A stretch of DNA of 64,000 bases, from the NCBI RefSeq assembly GCF_000212735.1, contig NC_015510.1, forward strand, positions 4,713,001 to 4,777,000. Reading direction: 5' to 3'. The position numbers and the translations under genes are program-made. The notes below the pieces were generated by a model. That model worked only from the letters and a program-made list of their open reading frames with translations, searched no databases and was not told where the DNA came from. This DNA comes from Haliscomenobacter hydrossis DSM 1100. Its GTDB lineage: Bacteria; Bacteroidota; Bacteroidia; Chitinophagales; Saprospiraceae. Below, piece after piece: positions 16,012-24,091 of the stretch; within the stretch, counting starts at the first letter, position 1; each line of letters opens with the position of its first letter.

Positions 16012-17769
16012 TTAAGGATTGGACTGGCAATCTACAACCTTGTAGACCTTTCCGTCGGACTTGGTGAACAAAAACAGCTCCCCATTCAGCCCCAATCCCA
16101 GACGAAAATCGGGTTTGATCCCTTTGGTCAATTCCATGACTTTGACCAGCTCGTTGCCCATTTTTAGCTCCAACTCTTGAAACGGCGCTTGTTGACCCTG
16201 TTTCAATTGAGCGGTTTCCACACAAAAGAGCCGCCCATTGTTGATGTCGCCACAAACGTACTTGCCACGGAGCTGCGGGAATGCGGTACCCGTGTACACA
16301 AAACCACTGATGATGGCTTTGCCTTCGTCGTGGTCGTATTGCGCCACTGGATAGGTGTAATTCAGTTTACTATCCGAGGCGGGCAGGGCGTACACCTTGT
16401 CCATTTTGCCCCGATGATTGATCACAAAAGTACCCTCGCGCTCCGGCCAGCCATAATCTCCACCCGCAACGCCCAGGTTTAACTCCTCAATGTTGGCGTG
16501 GCCGATATCGGTGATCAAGAGCCTGCCATCGGGTGTCCAGAGGTAGCGATTGGGGTTGCGAAAGCCGCGACAAAAAATCTCCCGACAGGCCTCGCTATCG
16601 CTGAGTTTGGCGTAGGGATTGTCGCGCGGAATGCCGTAGCGCCCATTTTTGCTGTTGTTTCCCGCCGGGTCGATCCTCAGTACTGAGCCCCAGATGCGAC
16701 TTTTGTCGTTGCAAATAAAATGATAGCGATTTTCAGAGGCTCCGCCATCGCCTACACCAATGTACAGCAGGCCATACTCCGGATCACCCCGTTTGGCCAA
16801 TGGATTAAAGGTGATTTCCTGTACGCCGTGGATGCCCGTCACCATATTGATGCGCAGCAACTCCCGACCATTTCCGGAAAAAGGCAGCGCCTTGGGGTCC
16901 TTCAGTTTCCATTCGGTGAGTACCCACTGCATGGCCACCTTGATCGAATCGGCATAACTGAAATCGGCCACTGCGGTTTTGGCCGGTTCGGTATGGGTCG
17001 TGTAAAACAGGCCGTTTTGGTAAAAATCGGGATGAAAGGCATAGCTGCCCAAGCCCGTGCCCATCCCGGGCGCGTTGATGAAATTTGGACGTTCCTTGGC
17101 CATATCCATCGCTACCAGCCATTGCTTGTCCTTCAATTCGTACAAAATGCCGCGCAAATCCTGGATGAACAAACGCTCGGGTGTCCCTGGCAACACCTGC
17201 ATTTTGTTGATGCGGGCGATCGGGGCTTTGTCCGCCGTAACGGGGGCGGTCATGACGTGTTCAATTTGCAGGTGAAGGCCACTTTTGGCAATTTTTGTCG
17301 GCATGGGGTCGCTGATCGCCGGACCTAAATCACTGACTTGTTCCTGCTGTGGTGCTTGCTGCTGGGTATGAATGTAGGCCATGATGGCTTCAAGGTCAGC
17401 GTCCTTCAGGTTGGTAAAAGGTGGCATCAATTGCTTGTACTCCTCAAAAAGCTGGACGGCCCGGATATCCCCTTGTTCAATCAACTCGGGCGCATTGCGG
17501 ATGAATTTTTTCAACCAAACCGGATTTACCAGCGAGGTGACTTCTCCCAAACCCGGCCCAATTCCTTTTTGTAAAAAATTGTGGCAAGGCGAACAGTAGG
17601 CCTGGAACAATTGCTGTCCTTTGGCGTGTACTTTGGTATCGGTGGAGTAGGCCAGGAGTGCCTTTGACAGCGAACTGTCGTTTTTTTTGCTCGTGGTACA
17701 GCTGCTAAGGGCTAAAATGAGGCTACAAAAAATAATCGTGGGAAAGTATAGCTTGGGCAAAACTTGCAT
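16012..17769 (-). CDS. Lipoprotein fusion: cytochrome c domain plus PQQ-type glucose/sorbosone dehydrogenase
   Basis: The 585-residue protein has lipobox LSSC (Cys24) and a mono-haem cytochrome c domain with CSPCH at 59-63 and probable axial Met115 (LMPPF). A six-bladed beta-propeller of the glucose/sorbosone dehydrogenase family follows, from about residue 190 to the end. Typical segments are GMGTGLGSYAFHPDF, YIGVGDGG, RGFRNPNRYLWTPDGRL and GGDYGWPEREG. It should be anchored outside the cytoplasm, oxidise an aldose or similar substrate with a quinone cofactor, and pass electrons to its own haem. In most relatives the haem domain is C-terminal or a separate protein. Cofactor and substrate are inferred from the family. 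Confidence 0.87.
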   Translation of the reverse strand: MQVLPKLYFPTIIFCSLILALSSCTTSKKNDSSLSKALLAYSTDTKVHAKGQQLFQAYCSPCHNFLQKGIGPGLGEVTSLVNPVWLKKFIRNAPELIEQGDIRAVQLFEEYKQLMPPFTNLKDADLEAIMAYIHTQQQAPQQEQVSDLGPAISDPMPTKIAKSGLHLQIEHVMTAPVTADKAPIARINKMQVLPGTPERLFIQDLRGILYELKDKQWLVAMDMAKERPNFINAPGMGTGLGSYAFHPDFYQNGLFYTTHTEPAKTAVADFSYADSIKVAMQWVLTEWKLKDPKALPFSGNGRELLRINMVTGIHGVQEITFNPLAKRGDPEYGLLYIGVGDGGASENRYHFICNDKSRIWGSVLRIDPAGNNSKNGRYGIPRDNPYAKLSDSEACREIFCRGFRNPNRYLWTPDGRLLITDIGHANIEELNLGVAGGDYGWPEREGTFVINHRGKMDKVYALPASDSKLNYTYPVAQYDHDEGKAIISGFVYTGTAFPQLRGKYVCGDINNGRLFCVETAQLKQGQQAPFQELELKMGNELVKVMELTKGIKPDFRLGLGLNGELFLFTKSDGKVYKVVDCQSNP

Positions 17770-17939
17770 TATTTGCTGGTTTCATGTAGGTGAATGATGT
17801 ATTCTGCATCACAAAATACATTTTTTTGGATTTGGCGGGATTGAATTTAATTTTTTTGCCTGCGAGGCGCAACACACCGACCAATCAGTTTCCAAACAGG
17901 AAGGGGATCAATTAATCCGAAAACATGCTAACTTAGCCC

Positions 17940-18500
17940 ATGTTAAAAATCAACTTTATGCACAAGTTTGTCAAGTACGGTTTAATCCTAATGTCATCAG
18001 TAGTTTGTTCTTCCATTTTTGGACAAAGCCCCCAATTCCCGATCGTAAAAGCTTTTGGTGGGATTTACGAAATCCCGGATGCAAGGGAGCTGCCCGATGC
18101 TACCTTGACCTATAAAATCCTCGTGGATTTATCCACTGCCGCAGAGGACAACAAACAAATTTCCAGATGGGTGGACAATGTAGCCCGGCTGATGAACCTC
18201 CATGGTTTGGCGGGAGTCCCCAAAGCGGCGCTCAATGTGAAGGTGGTCATCCATGGGGGAGCCATTTTTACCTTGCTTACCAACGAGCAATACCAAGAAC
18301 GCTTTCAGACCGACAATACCAATCTCAAGGTTTATGAAGCCCTGCTGGAAGCAGGTGTAGACATTATGGTTTGTGGCCAATCCCTGATCGCGCGCAAAAT
18401 GGTTACCAAAGACCTTTGGCCGGGCGTAAAAGTCGCTCATTCAGCGTTGACGACCATCACCACCTACGTGCCACAAGGGTACGTGCTCTTGAAGTTTTGA
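17940..18500 (+). CDS. Secreted DsrE/F-like family protein
   Basis: The protein has 186 residues. Translation may begin at 17940 or at ATG 17958 (MHKFVKYG..), which gives a cleaner signal peptide ending IFGQ. The mature part matches the DsrE/DsrF-like fold family: a YKILVDLS strand, VKVVIHGGAI, and VDIMVCGQSL with the conserved Cys, then YVPQGYVLL at the end. Cytoplasmic DsrE proteins carry sulfur; periplasmic versions like this one are common in Bacteroidota with no assigned role. It is a single gene on the plus strand, convergent with the TIM-barrel gene at 18531. Confidence 0.78.
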   Translation: MLKINFMHKFVKYGLILMSSVVCSSIFGQSPQFPIVKAFGGIYEIPDARELPDATLTYKILVDLSTAAEDNKQISRWVDNVARLMNLHGLAGVPKAALNVKVVIHGGAIFTLLTNEQYQERFQTDNTNLKVYEALLEAGVDIMVCGQSLIARKMVTKDLWPGVKVAHSALTTITTYVPQGYVLLKF

Positions 18501-18530
18501 ACAAAAGGAGGGGTTGAAACTTAAAAACTA

Positions 18531-19385
18531 CTACAGCCCCTTCAAATACGCCAAACTCAAAGGCACCTGCTCACTCGCCTTCGGGTTCTCATCCTCAATG
18601 TAGAAATACTTGATGCTGGTTTTGCGGGCGGCTTTCAGGATTTTCGGCAAATTCAGTTGTCCCGTGCCCAGGGTGACGTCGTTTTCCGTGGGTGTACCGC
18701 CGCTAAAGTCGCCAACCACCCCTTTTTTGAGGTCTTTGACGTGCATCAAACGGAAGCGCTTCGGGTATTTTTTGAGCAGCGCAGCGGGATCTTGTCCAGG
18801 GTGAAACACCCACAGGATGTCCATTTCAAAAGAAACGTAGTCGGGATTGGTGTTTTGTACGATGTAATCGAAATAGGTGCCTTTGCCGTAGGGTAGGAAC
18901 TCAAAGCCGTGGTTGTGGTAACAAAAAGTCAGGCCATTCTCTTTGAGTTTTTGGCCAAAACGGTTGAAATCAGCCACGGTTTTTTGGGCCAGTGCCAGAT
19001 CCATCGGAGCGGTGTGGGGAATCCAGGCCACCCGTACAAATTCCGCGCCGAGTATTTTCGCCTCTTCCATCACCTGGTCAATTTTGTTCAGCAAAGCATC
19101 GTAACTCACGCCATAGCTGGTACAAATCATGCCTCGAGCATCCAAAAGGGTACGCAATTCGGAGGCGGTTTTGCCAAATAAATTGGAAAATTCGATGTTG
19201 GTAACGCCCAGTGCTTTGATGTTGTCCAGGGTTTTGGGTACATCTTTGGCAAATTCGTTGCGGTAGGTGTAGGACACTACGCCGGGCATGTCTTTGAGGA
19301 TTTTTCCGAATTTTGCCTGCGCAAAAACTTGCACACAGCACATTACCAGGACGCCAATACTTATCGATTTTAGTGTTGTTTGCAT
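18531..19385 (-). CDS. Exported sugar phosphate isomerase/epimerase-like TIM-barrel protein
   Basis: The protein has 284 residues from the ATG at 19385, chosen because it yields a signal peptide (MQTTLKSISIG..QVFAQ). An in-frame upstream ATG at 19427 would add 14 residues before it. The mature part is a xylose isomerase-like barrel with CYHNHGFEF, VSFEMDILWV, RLMHVKD and FYIEDE, which supply the usual His/Glu/Asp metal ligands. Secreted members are common in Bacteroidota and often stand near DUF1080 and Gfo/Idh genes linked to 3-keto-glycoside metabolism. A DUF1080 gene lies at 36291. The substrate is unknown. Confidence 0.85.
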   Translation of the reverse strand: MQTTLKSISIGVLVMCCVQVFAQAKFGKILKDMPGVVSYTYRNEFAKDVPKTLDNIKALGVTNIEFSNLFGKTASELRTLLDARGMICTSYGVSYDALLNKIDQVMEEAKILGAEFVRVAWIPHTAPMDLALAQKTVADFNRFGQKLKENGLTFCYHNHGFEFLPYGKGTYFDYIVQNTNPDYVSFEMDILWVFHPGQDPAALLKKYPKRFRLMHVKDLKKGVVGDFSGGTPTENDVTLGTGQLNLPKILKAARKTSIKYFYIEDENPKASEQVPLSLAYLKGL

Positions 19386-19495
19386 TTTTTGTTTGTTTGA
19401 TGGTTGATGTGGGCTACTGAGGGCCATTCCGTCAGATAGACGAACTGGTTTGGCTTTACCCTGATTTTTTGATGCTGTTCATTTGCGCCTTAGTG

Positions 19496-20734
19496 CTATT
19501 TTTTCACCAAAAAAGCCCCGACGTAAAAAGCCCGCCCGGCATAAAGCAGCGGGTTATTGATCTTGTTGTTGCGCTTTTGCAAAATGGCGGCTTTGTCGAG
19601 TTCATTCGGAGAAACCTTGATGATCGCCCGGTGTTTGCCCTCCGACAAACCATTGATCAGGCTGTAACTCATACGGTAGTAGGTACAATATTCGTCAAAA
19701 CGGTTGAGGTATCGCGGCGCGTCCTCATCGATCCAAACCACAATTTGACCACTACTGGGTCCCATCACATCCAACAGCCCCAGGCTGCTGCCCTTGAAAC
19801 GTACGCTTAAAAACTGGGCGGTATCGGCCGTGGCATACACCGGGGGCATCAGGTCAGCAAAAGGTTTGCGCAATACCACGGAATCGGTCAGGCGCCAACC
19901 CGCAGTTTTTTTCACCTGATCCAGCGAGAGCATGCGGGCCTTTTCCAGGTTTTGGGGCAAAATGGCAATTTTTAACGCATGAGCCCCCGGTTTGCCCATA
20001 CTTTGCAACACCTTAAACTGGCGTTGGACGGCTTCGGCATAGACTTTATGCCCGGTTTCCACCAGGGGGTGAACACCATCTTCCGAAAAGATCATTTGCC
20101 CAGGGTTTTCGCTGACTTTGGCTTGCAACAACATTTTACCTTCTGTGATCAACTGAACGGCAGGTTGAGCCATCGCGATGGAGGGAATTTGGTAATGATC
20201 AGCCACAGCTTCCATCGCTGAAGCCGAAACCGGAAATTTGCCCCGCTGGTAAAACTCCAACTGTGGCCTGGAAAACGTGTACACGAAGCAAATGTCGCTG
20301 CGGCGGTTTTTTCGCCAGATTTGCCGCACAATGCCCTCCATCGCCGCTTTCACTTCGGGGGCTGATTTCCCATTGTCGTTGACGGCAAACTCCACAAATA
20401 CCAGATCGGGCTGGTGCTGCAACACGTGTGTTTGCAAGCGGTAAGCGCCAAAATCCGAACCCGTGCCCCCAATTGCCGCCATGATTTCAGAGAACTGCGC
20501 CTGGGGAAATTCCGTTTTTAACCACTGAAAACTTTGCTCCCGCCAGCCCTGGTCTGCGCGGGTAATGCTGCCACCCAGGTAGGCAATTTTTACAGGCTTT
20601 CCTTTTTGGACTTTGGCAAAAAAATTGGGAAGCCCGCCACGGGGACTGAGTTCCTGCGTGTTGGCAAGGGTATCAGATTGGGCAAAGCTATAATGGAATT
20701 GACTGAGCAAAAAAAATAAAATGATTGCCCGCAT
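19496..20734 (-). CDS. Secreted SGNH/GDSL hydrolase
   Basis: The 412-residue protein has a signal peptide (..HYSFAQ). The SGNH blocks are visible: nucleophile S56 in AYLGGSITRA, the Gly of block II (GGTGS near 90), N119 in EFAVND, and D219/H222 in DGVHP. About 180 C-terminal residues form an extra beta-rich domain. Such enzymes are usually carbohydrate esterases that remove acetyl or other acyl groups. It stands at the downstream end of a run of minus-strand polysaccharide-degrading genes, 40 bp after the GH29-like gene, so the two are likely co-transcribed. The acyl substrate is not known. Confidence 0.85.
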   Translation of the reverse strand: MRAIILFFLLSQFHYSFAQSDTLANTQELSPRGGLPNFFAKVQKGKPVKIAYLGGSITRADQGWREQSFQWLKTEFPQAQFSEIMAAIGGTGSDFGAYRLQTHVLQHQPDLVFVEFAVNDNGKSAPEVKAAMEGIVRQIWRKNRRSDICFVYTFSRPQLEFYQRGKFPVSASAMEAVADHYQIPSIAMAQPAVQLITEGKMLLQAKVSENPGQMIFSEDGVHPLVETGHKVYAEAVQRQFKVLQSMGKPGAHALKIAILPQNLEKARMLSLDQVKKTAGWRLTDSVVLRKPFADLMPPVYATADTAQFLSVRFKGSSLGLLDVMGPSSGQIVVWIDEDAPRYLNRFDEYCTYYRMSYSLINGLSEGKHRAIIKVSPNELDKAAILQKRNNKINNPLLYAGRAFYVGAFLVKK

Positions 20735-20773
20735 GTTGATTCGTTTAGGTCTAAAAGTTTCGCTGAAAGAGAA

Positions 20774-22783
20774 TTATTCTACCACTACAATCGAATGTAC
20801 CCCTAACTTAGGCACTTTCAGTGTGGCCACGCCATTGGCATAAGTGAAAGGTAAAGGTTTATGCTCTGGTTGTTGCACAATTTTCAGGGGCTTCTTGGGG
20901 AGCCTGATTTTCAGACTCAAATCGGTCAGCGGCGGCAGCTCATCGTACGTGTATACTTTATCGCTGTTGTGGTTGCCCCCGGCATTGATCAGGTTGATGG
21001 CCAGTTTTCCTTTCATGTCATTGACAGTGACGTGCACCAATTTGGAACCTTGTACTTCCACGATGGGATTGGAGAACAATTTTTTGACGATGCCCTGCAA
21101 AAAATCGCGCAGTTGAGGCGATTGGAAATTGCGGAAACTCATGCCAAAATTAAAGTACACCCCGGCGATTTTTCCTTGGCCAATATCCGCCATGGAAGCA
21201 GCAACGCCACTGGGGTACCGGGTGTCCTGGTTCACATAATAATTGCCCAATACGGGGTTTCCAGCTTTGAGGTTTACTTTTTGCAGCAAATCATTTACCA
21301 GCCCCAGATCGCCATTGCTAGCCACCCAGCAGAGTTGTTTTTGGACTGGGCCGCTCAACTCAATGCCCAATTCGGTGCTGAAATTTTTTACCGCTTCTGC
21401 GCCGATGACCAGCAGCTTTCCGCCATTTTGGGCATAGGTTTTTAGTTCTTGCAAAAAGTCCGGCTCCAGGTAAATCCATTCTGGAATGATGACCAGCGGA
21501 TATTGGTCGAGCCTGCCTTTCAGGTGGTGTTCAGACAATACCTCTACCGCGTTTTGCTCATCCATCAAAGCGGTCAAAATGGCTTTTACGGGTTCGGCAG
21601 CAGCGTTGTTGTAAATGCTGGAATTGTATTTTTTGAAACTCGCCAATGAATACAGCAGTGCGATTTGGGGAATGGCCGTTGCGCCTTGTGTATAGGCTTG
21701 TCTGGCGCGGGCAAATTTGGCCAACTCAGTCATGGTTTTTACTTGCTGGGTTCGAATGGATGCGTCGCGATTTTGGGTAAAATAACATTGGTAGCTACCA
21801 CCAGTAGCGATCACTTCGGCGATTTCCTGGCTCAGGTTGAGGGCAGTTTTAGGGCCATGATTGCCCGTGTTCCAGGCGGTATTGAAACTCCAGGACATCA
21901 AATCCCAGGGCTTTTTGTAGGTACGCGACTGGGCGGCCAAGACTCTGGCTTCAAAAAGCACAGAATTTACCCCGTTCATGGGCGTGAGGTCGCCCGACAT
22001 AAAATCGATGTTGAGGTCAACGGGTTCGGGCATAAAGGAGGAGAACGCCCAGTTGGAGGCCACCTGAAAACTGGGCTTGTACTGGTGCAACTGATCGGTA
22101 TAATGCCCCACGTAGTTTTTAAACGATTGACGGGCAAAATTCATCAGGTCGAGGTAATGCTCGTCCTGTTTGGTTTTGGGAAGGGTCGAAATCCCCGTTT
22201 GTTGCCGGAATTTTTCTAGGGCTTTGGGTGAATAATCGAGTACGGTGGCCCAACAATCGCCGTCCACCCAAACCCCGTCCACGCCGTAGTCGGCTATTTC
22301 TTTCAGTTGGGGAATCATCAGTTCGTCCACGTATGCGCCATGCACCGAGGTTTTTTGGGTGCTGGGTTTGCCGTTGGCATCTATTGCCGCCCATTCGGGG
22401 TGTTTCAGGAGGGCGGCATCGTCGTATACGCCGGAATAGTGTACGTACAAGGCCACGCCATGTTTTTGGGTGACTTTGCGGAACAAGGCCAGTGGGTCCT
22501 GGGTGAAACTTTTGACCTGGGTACCGGCTGCTACTTTGGTCGGGTAGCTCGCCACCCCGGGGTGGCCTTTGGAGTCAACCTGGATAAAATCGGGTTTAAC
22601 GGCGGTCAACAGGCTGTCAATCATCCCTTCGGTGAGGGTTTTGCCCACCAATGAATCGTTGACGCTGGCGTGAAAATCGAAATGCAGGCCGAAGAAGCTG
22701 TCGGCGCGGCGGAGGGGTGCTTTTTGGGCGAAGAGGGTAGTGGTACCAAAAATAAAAAACAGCGTAAATAAACAGTTCTTCAT
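20774..22783 (-). CDS. Secreted putative glycoside hydrolase (GH29/clan GH-A-like barrel with trimerisation-type domain)
   Basis: The 669-residue protein has a signal peptide (..TTLFAQ). Residues about 25-360 look like a TIM barrel: DSFFGLHFDFHA, VALYVHYSGVYD, DYGVDGVWVDGD with candidate catalytic acids, and NIDFMSGDLTP. Residues about 365-520 resemble the beta-galactosidase trimerisation/glutamine amidotransferase-like fold (IALLYS.., LVIIPEWIYLE.., GGKLLVIGAE). A beta-sandwich tail follows. The start is like alpha-L-fucosidases of GH29 and the middle is like GH42-type proteins, so the exact family is uncertain. It lies in the glycan-degradation block directly upstream of the SGNH esterase gene. 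Confidence 0.65.
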   Translation of the reverse strand: MKNCLFTLFFIFGTTTLFAQKAPLRRADSFFGLHFDFHASVNDSLVGKTLTEGMIDSLLTAVKPDFIQVDSKGHPGVASYPTKVAAGTQVKSFTQDPLALFRKVTQKHGVALYVHYSGVYDDAALLKHPEWAAIDANGKPSTQKTSVHGAYVDELMIPQLKEIADYGVDGVWVDGDCWATVLDYSPKALEKFRQQTGISTLPKTKQDEHYLDLMNFARQSFKNYVGHYTDQLHQYKPSFQVASNWAFSSFMPEPVDLNIDFMSGDLTPMNGVNSVLFEARVLAAQSRTYKKPWDLMSWSFNTAWNTGNHGPKTALNLSQEIAEVIATGGSYQCYFTQNRDASIRTQQVKTMTELAKFARARQAYTQGATAIPQIALLYSLASFKKYNSSIYNNAAAEPVKAILTALMDEQNAVEVLSEHHLKGRLDQYPLVIIPEWIYLEPDFLQELKTYAQNGGKLLVIGAEAVKNFSTELGIELSGPVQKQLCWVASNGDLGLVNDLLQKVNLKAGNPVLGNYYVNQDTRYPSGVAASMADIGQGKIAGVYFNFGMSFRNFQSPQLRDFLQGIVKKLFSNPIVEVQGSKLVHVTVNDMKGKLAINLINAGGNHNSDKVYTYDELPPLTDLSLKIRLPKKPLKIVQQPEHKPLPFTYANGVATLKVPKLGVHSIVVVE

Positions 22784-22823
22784 CTGATGTTGGGTTAAAA
22801 TAAGCCAAAATATACCGATCCTA

Positions 22824-23969
22824 CTACTTCAACAACTCATCCAGTTTCTGATAAATCTCCTCATCCTCGCCCACATAACGGCCAATGATGACTCCTTTGG
22901 GGTCGACAATGATTTTGGTCGGAAAACCGGCCACGTTGAACTTCAGCACATAATTTTCATTTTTTCGGCTCAAGACGTGGTGCCATTTGTAGTCGGAGTT
23001 TTCGATGAATTTTTTCCAACGCTCGCCGCTATCGGATTCTTGCGCTACCCCTACAATCTCCATTTTGTCGGGATACTTGTTGAGGTATTCTTTCATTTTG
23101 GGCATGCCGGCGATGCAGGGACCGCACCAGGTACCCCAAAAATCGAGGACGACGTATTTGCCTTTTAAAGCCGAGAGGACAAATGGTTTTCCATCGAAAG
23201 TATTCAAGGAATTGATCTCGGGAACAGGGCTGCCGACCTTGGTTTTTTTGATGCCATCAATTCTTTCCGCTACCTCCTGGTAGTAGGAGATGTCGGCGAG
23301 TTTCGGGTCCATTTTTCCAAACGCCTCCATCGCTTCATCGCTGCTGACTTGTGAACGAATCATCATGTCAGAAAGCAGCCAGGCTGTAGTGACGGAAGCG
23401 GTGTTTTGAGCAAGGAATTTTTTCTTGAGCTCAACTATAGCTTGGTCACATTGTTCCGCCGTGTCTTGCATGGCTTTGATGAGCAGGGTATCGGTTACCC
23501 GTTTATTGGCAATTTTCACCTGGATGTTCAGCGCCTGGTTCATCAGGGGATAAACCGCTTTGTTGAGCGCAGCAAGGTCGGCATTGGTTGGGTCTCCGGT
23601 TGGGTAAGCGTTAACAAAGTCGGTGATCTCGCCAGAAAAGCTAATTTTTGAGCCCGGCGAAGCAATGAACATGAATTGCGATGATTTTGCCGGATAATAC
23701 CCTCGGCCTACCCTTTTTACGGTGCGCTCCACATTGGGATAAATGACCACCATCGCTGTTTTGGGGATGGAAGTGGTAAAAGAGAAAACTTCATGCTCCA
23801 CAGGAATGGTATCACTCCGGGAACCTTTGGGAAAAGAATCGTCGTAAATGTACATGGACAGGTATTTGGAATCCAGCCCTTTGATTTTTCCACTGACGGT
23901 GAACAGGTTGGTTTGTCCGGACGATTTTACGGAAATCGCCAGCAAGAAGAATAGGAAGATTGTCCGCAT
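22824..23969 (-). CDS. TlpA-like thioredoxin-family lipid/periplasmic disulfide reductase with DUF4369-like N-terminus
   Basis: The 381-residue protein has a signal peptide (..KSSGQ). An N-terminal beta domain (about 22-120, VSGKIKGLDSKYL..) resembles DUF4369. A helical linker follows, and then a C-terminal thioredoxin/AhpC-TSA domain with WGTWCGPC (redox Cys pair at about 282-285) and the cis-Pro segment AGFPTK. Proteins of this build are frequent in Bacteroidota and reduce or isomerise disulfides in the periplasm. It lies within the polysaccharide block but could serve secreted proteins in general. The start ATG at 23969 agrees with the signal peptide. Confidence 0.88.
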   Translation of the reverse strand: MRTIFLFFLLAISVKSSGQTNLFTVSGKIKGLDSKYLSMYIYDDSFPKGSRSDTIPVEHEVFSFTTSIPKTAMVVIYPNVERTVKRVGRGYYPAKSSQFMFIASPGSKISFSGEITDFVNAYPTGDPTNADLAALNKAVYPLMNQALNIQVKIANKRVTDTLLIKAMQDTAEQCDQAIVELKKKFLAQNTASVTTAWLLSDMMIRSQVSSDEAMEAFGKMDPKLADISYYQEVAERIDGIKKTKVGSPVPEINSLNTFDGKPFVLSALKGKYVVLDFWGTWCGPCIAGMPKMKEYLNKYPDKMEIVGVAQESDSGERWKKFIENSDYKWHHVLSRKNENYVLKFNVAGFPTKIIVDPKGVIIGRYVGEDEEIYQKLDELLK

Positions 23970-24091
23970 GGCTATTTGGTTTTAGTGGTTCTACATTTAA
24001 CGTAGAAAAATCTGTGTAAAATCTGCGAGAAAATCGGAGTAGCATCTGCGCGAAATAAAATACTCGAGCAAATACAGCAAAATACTCAAAT

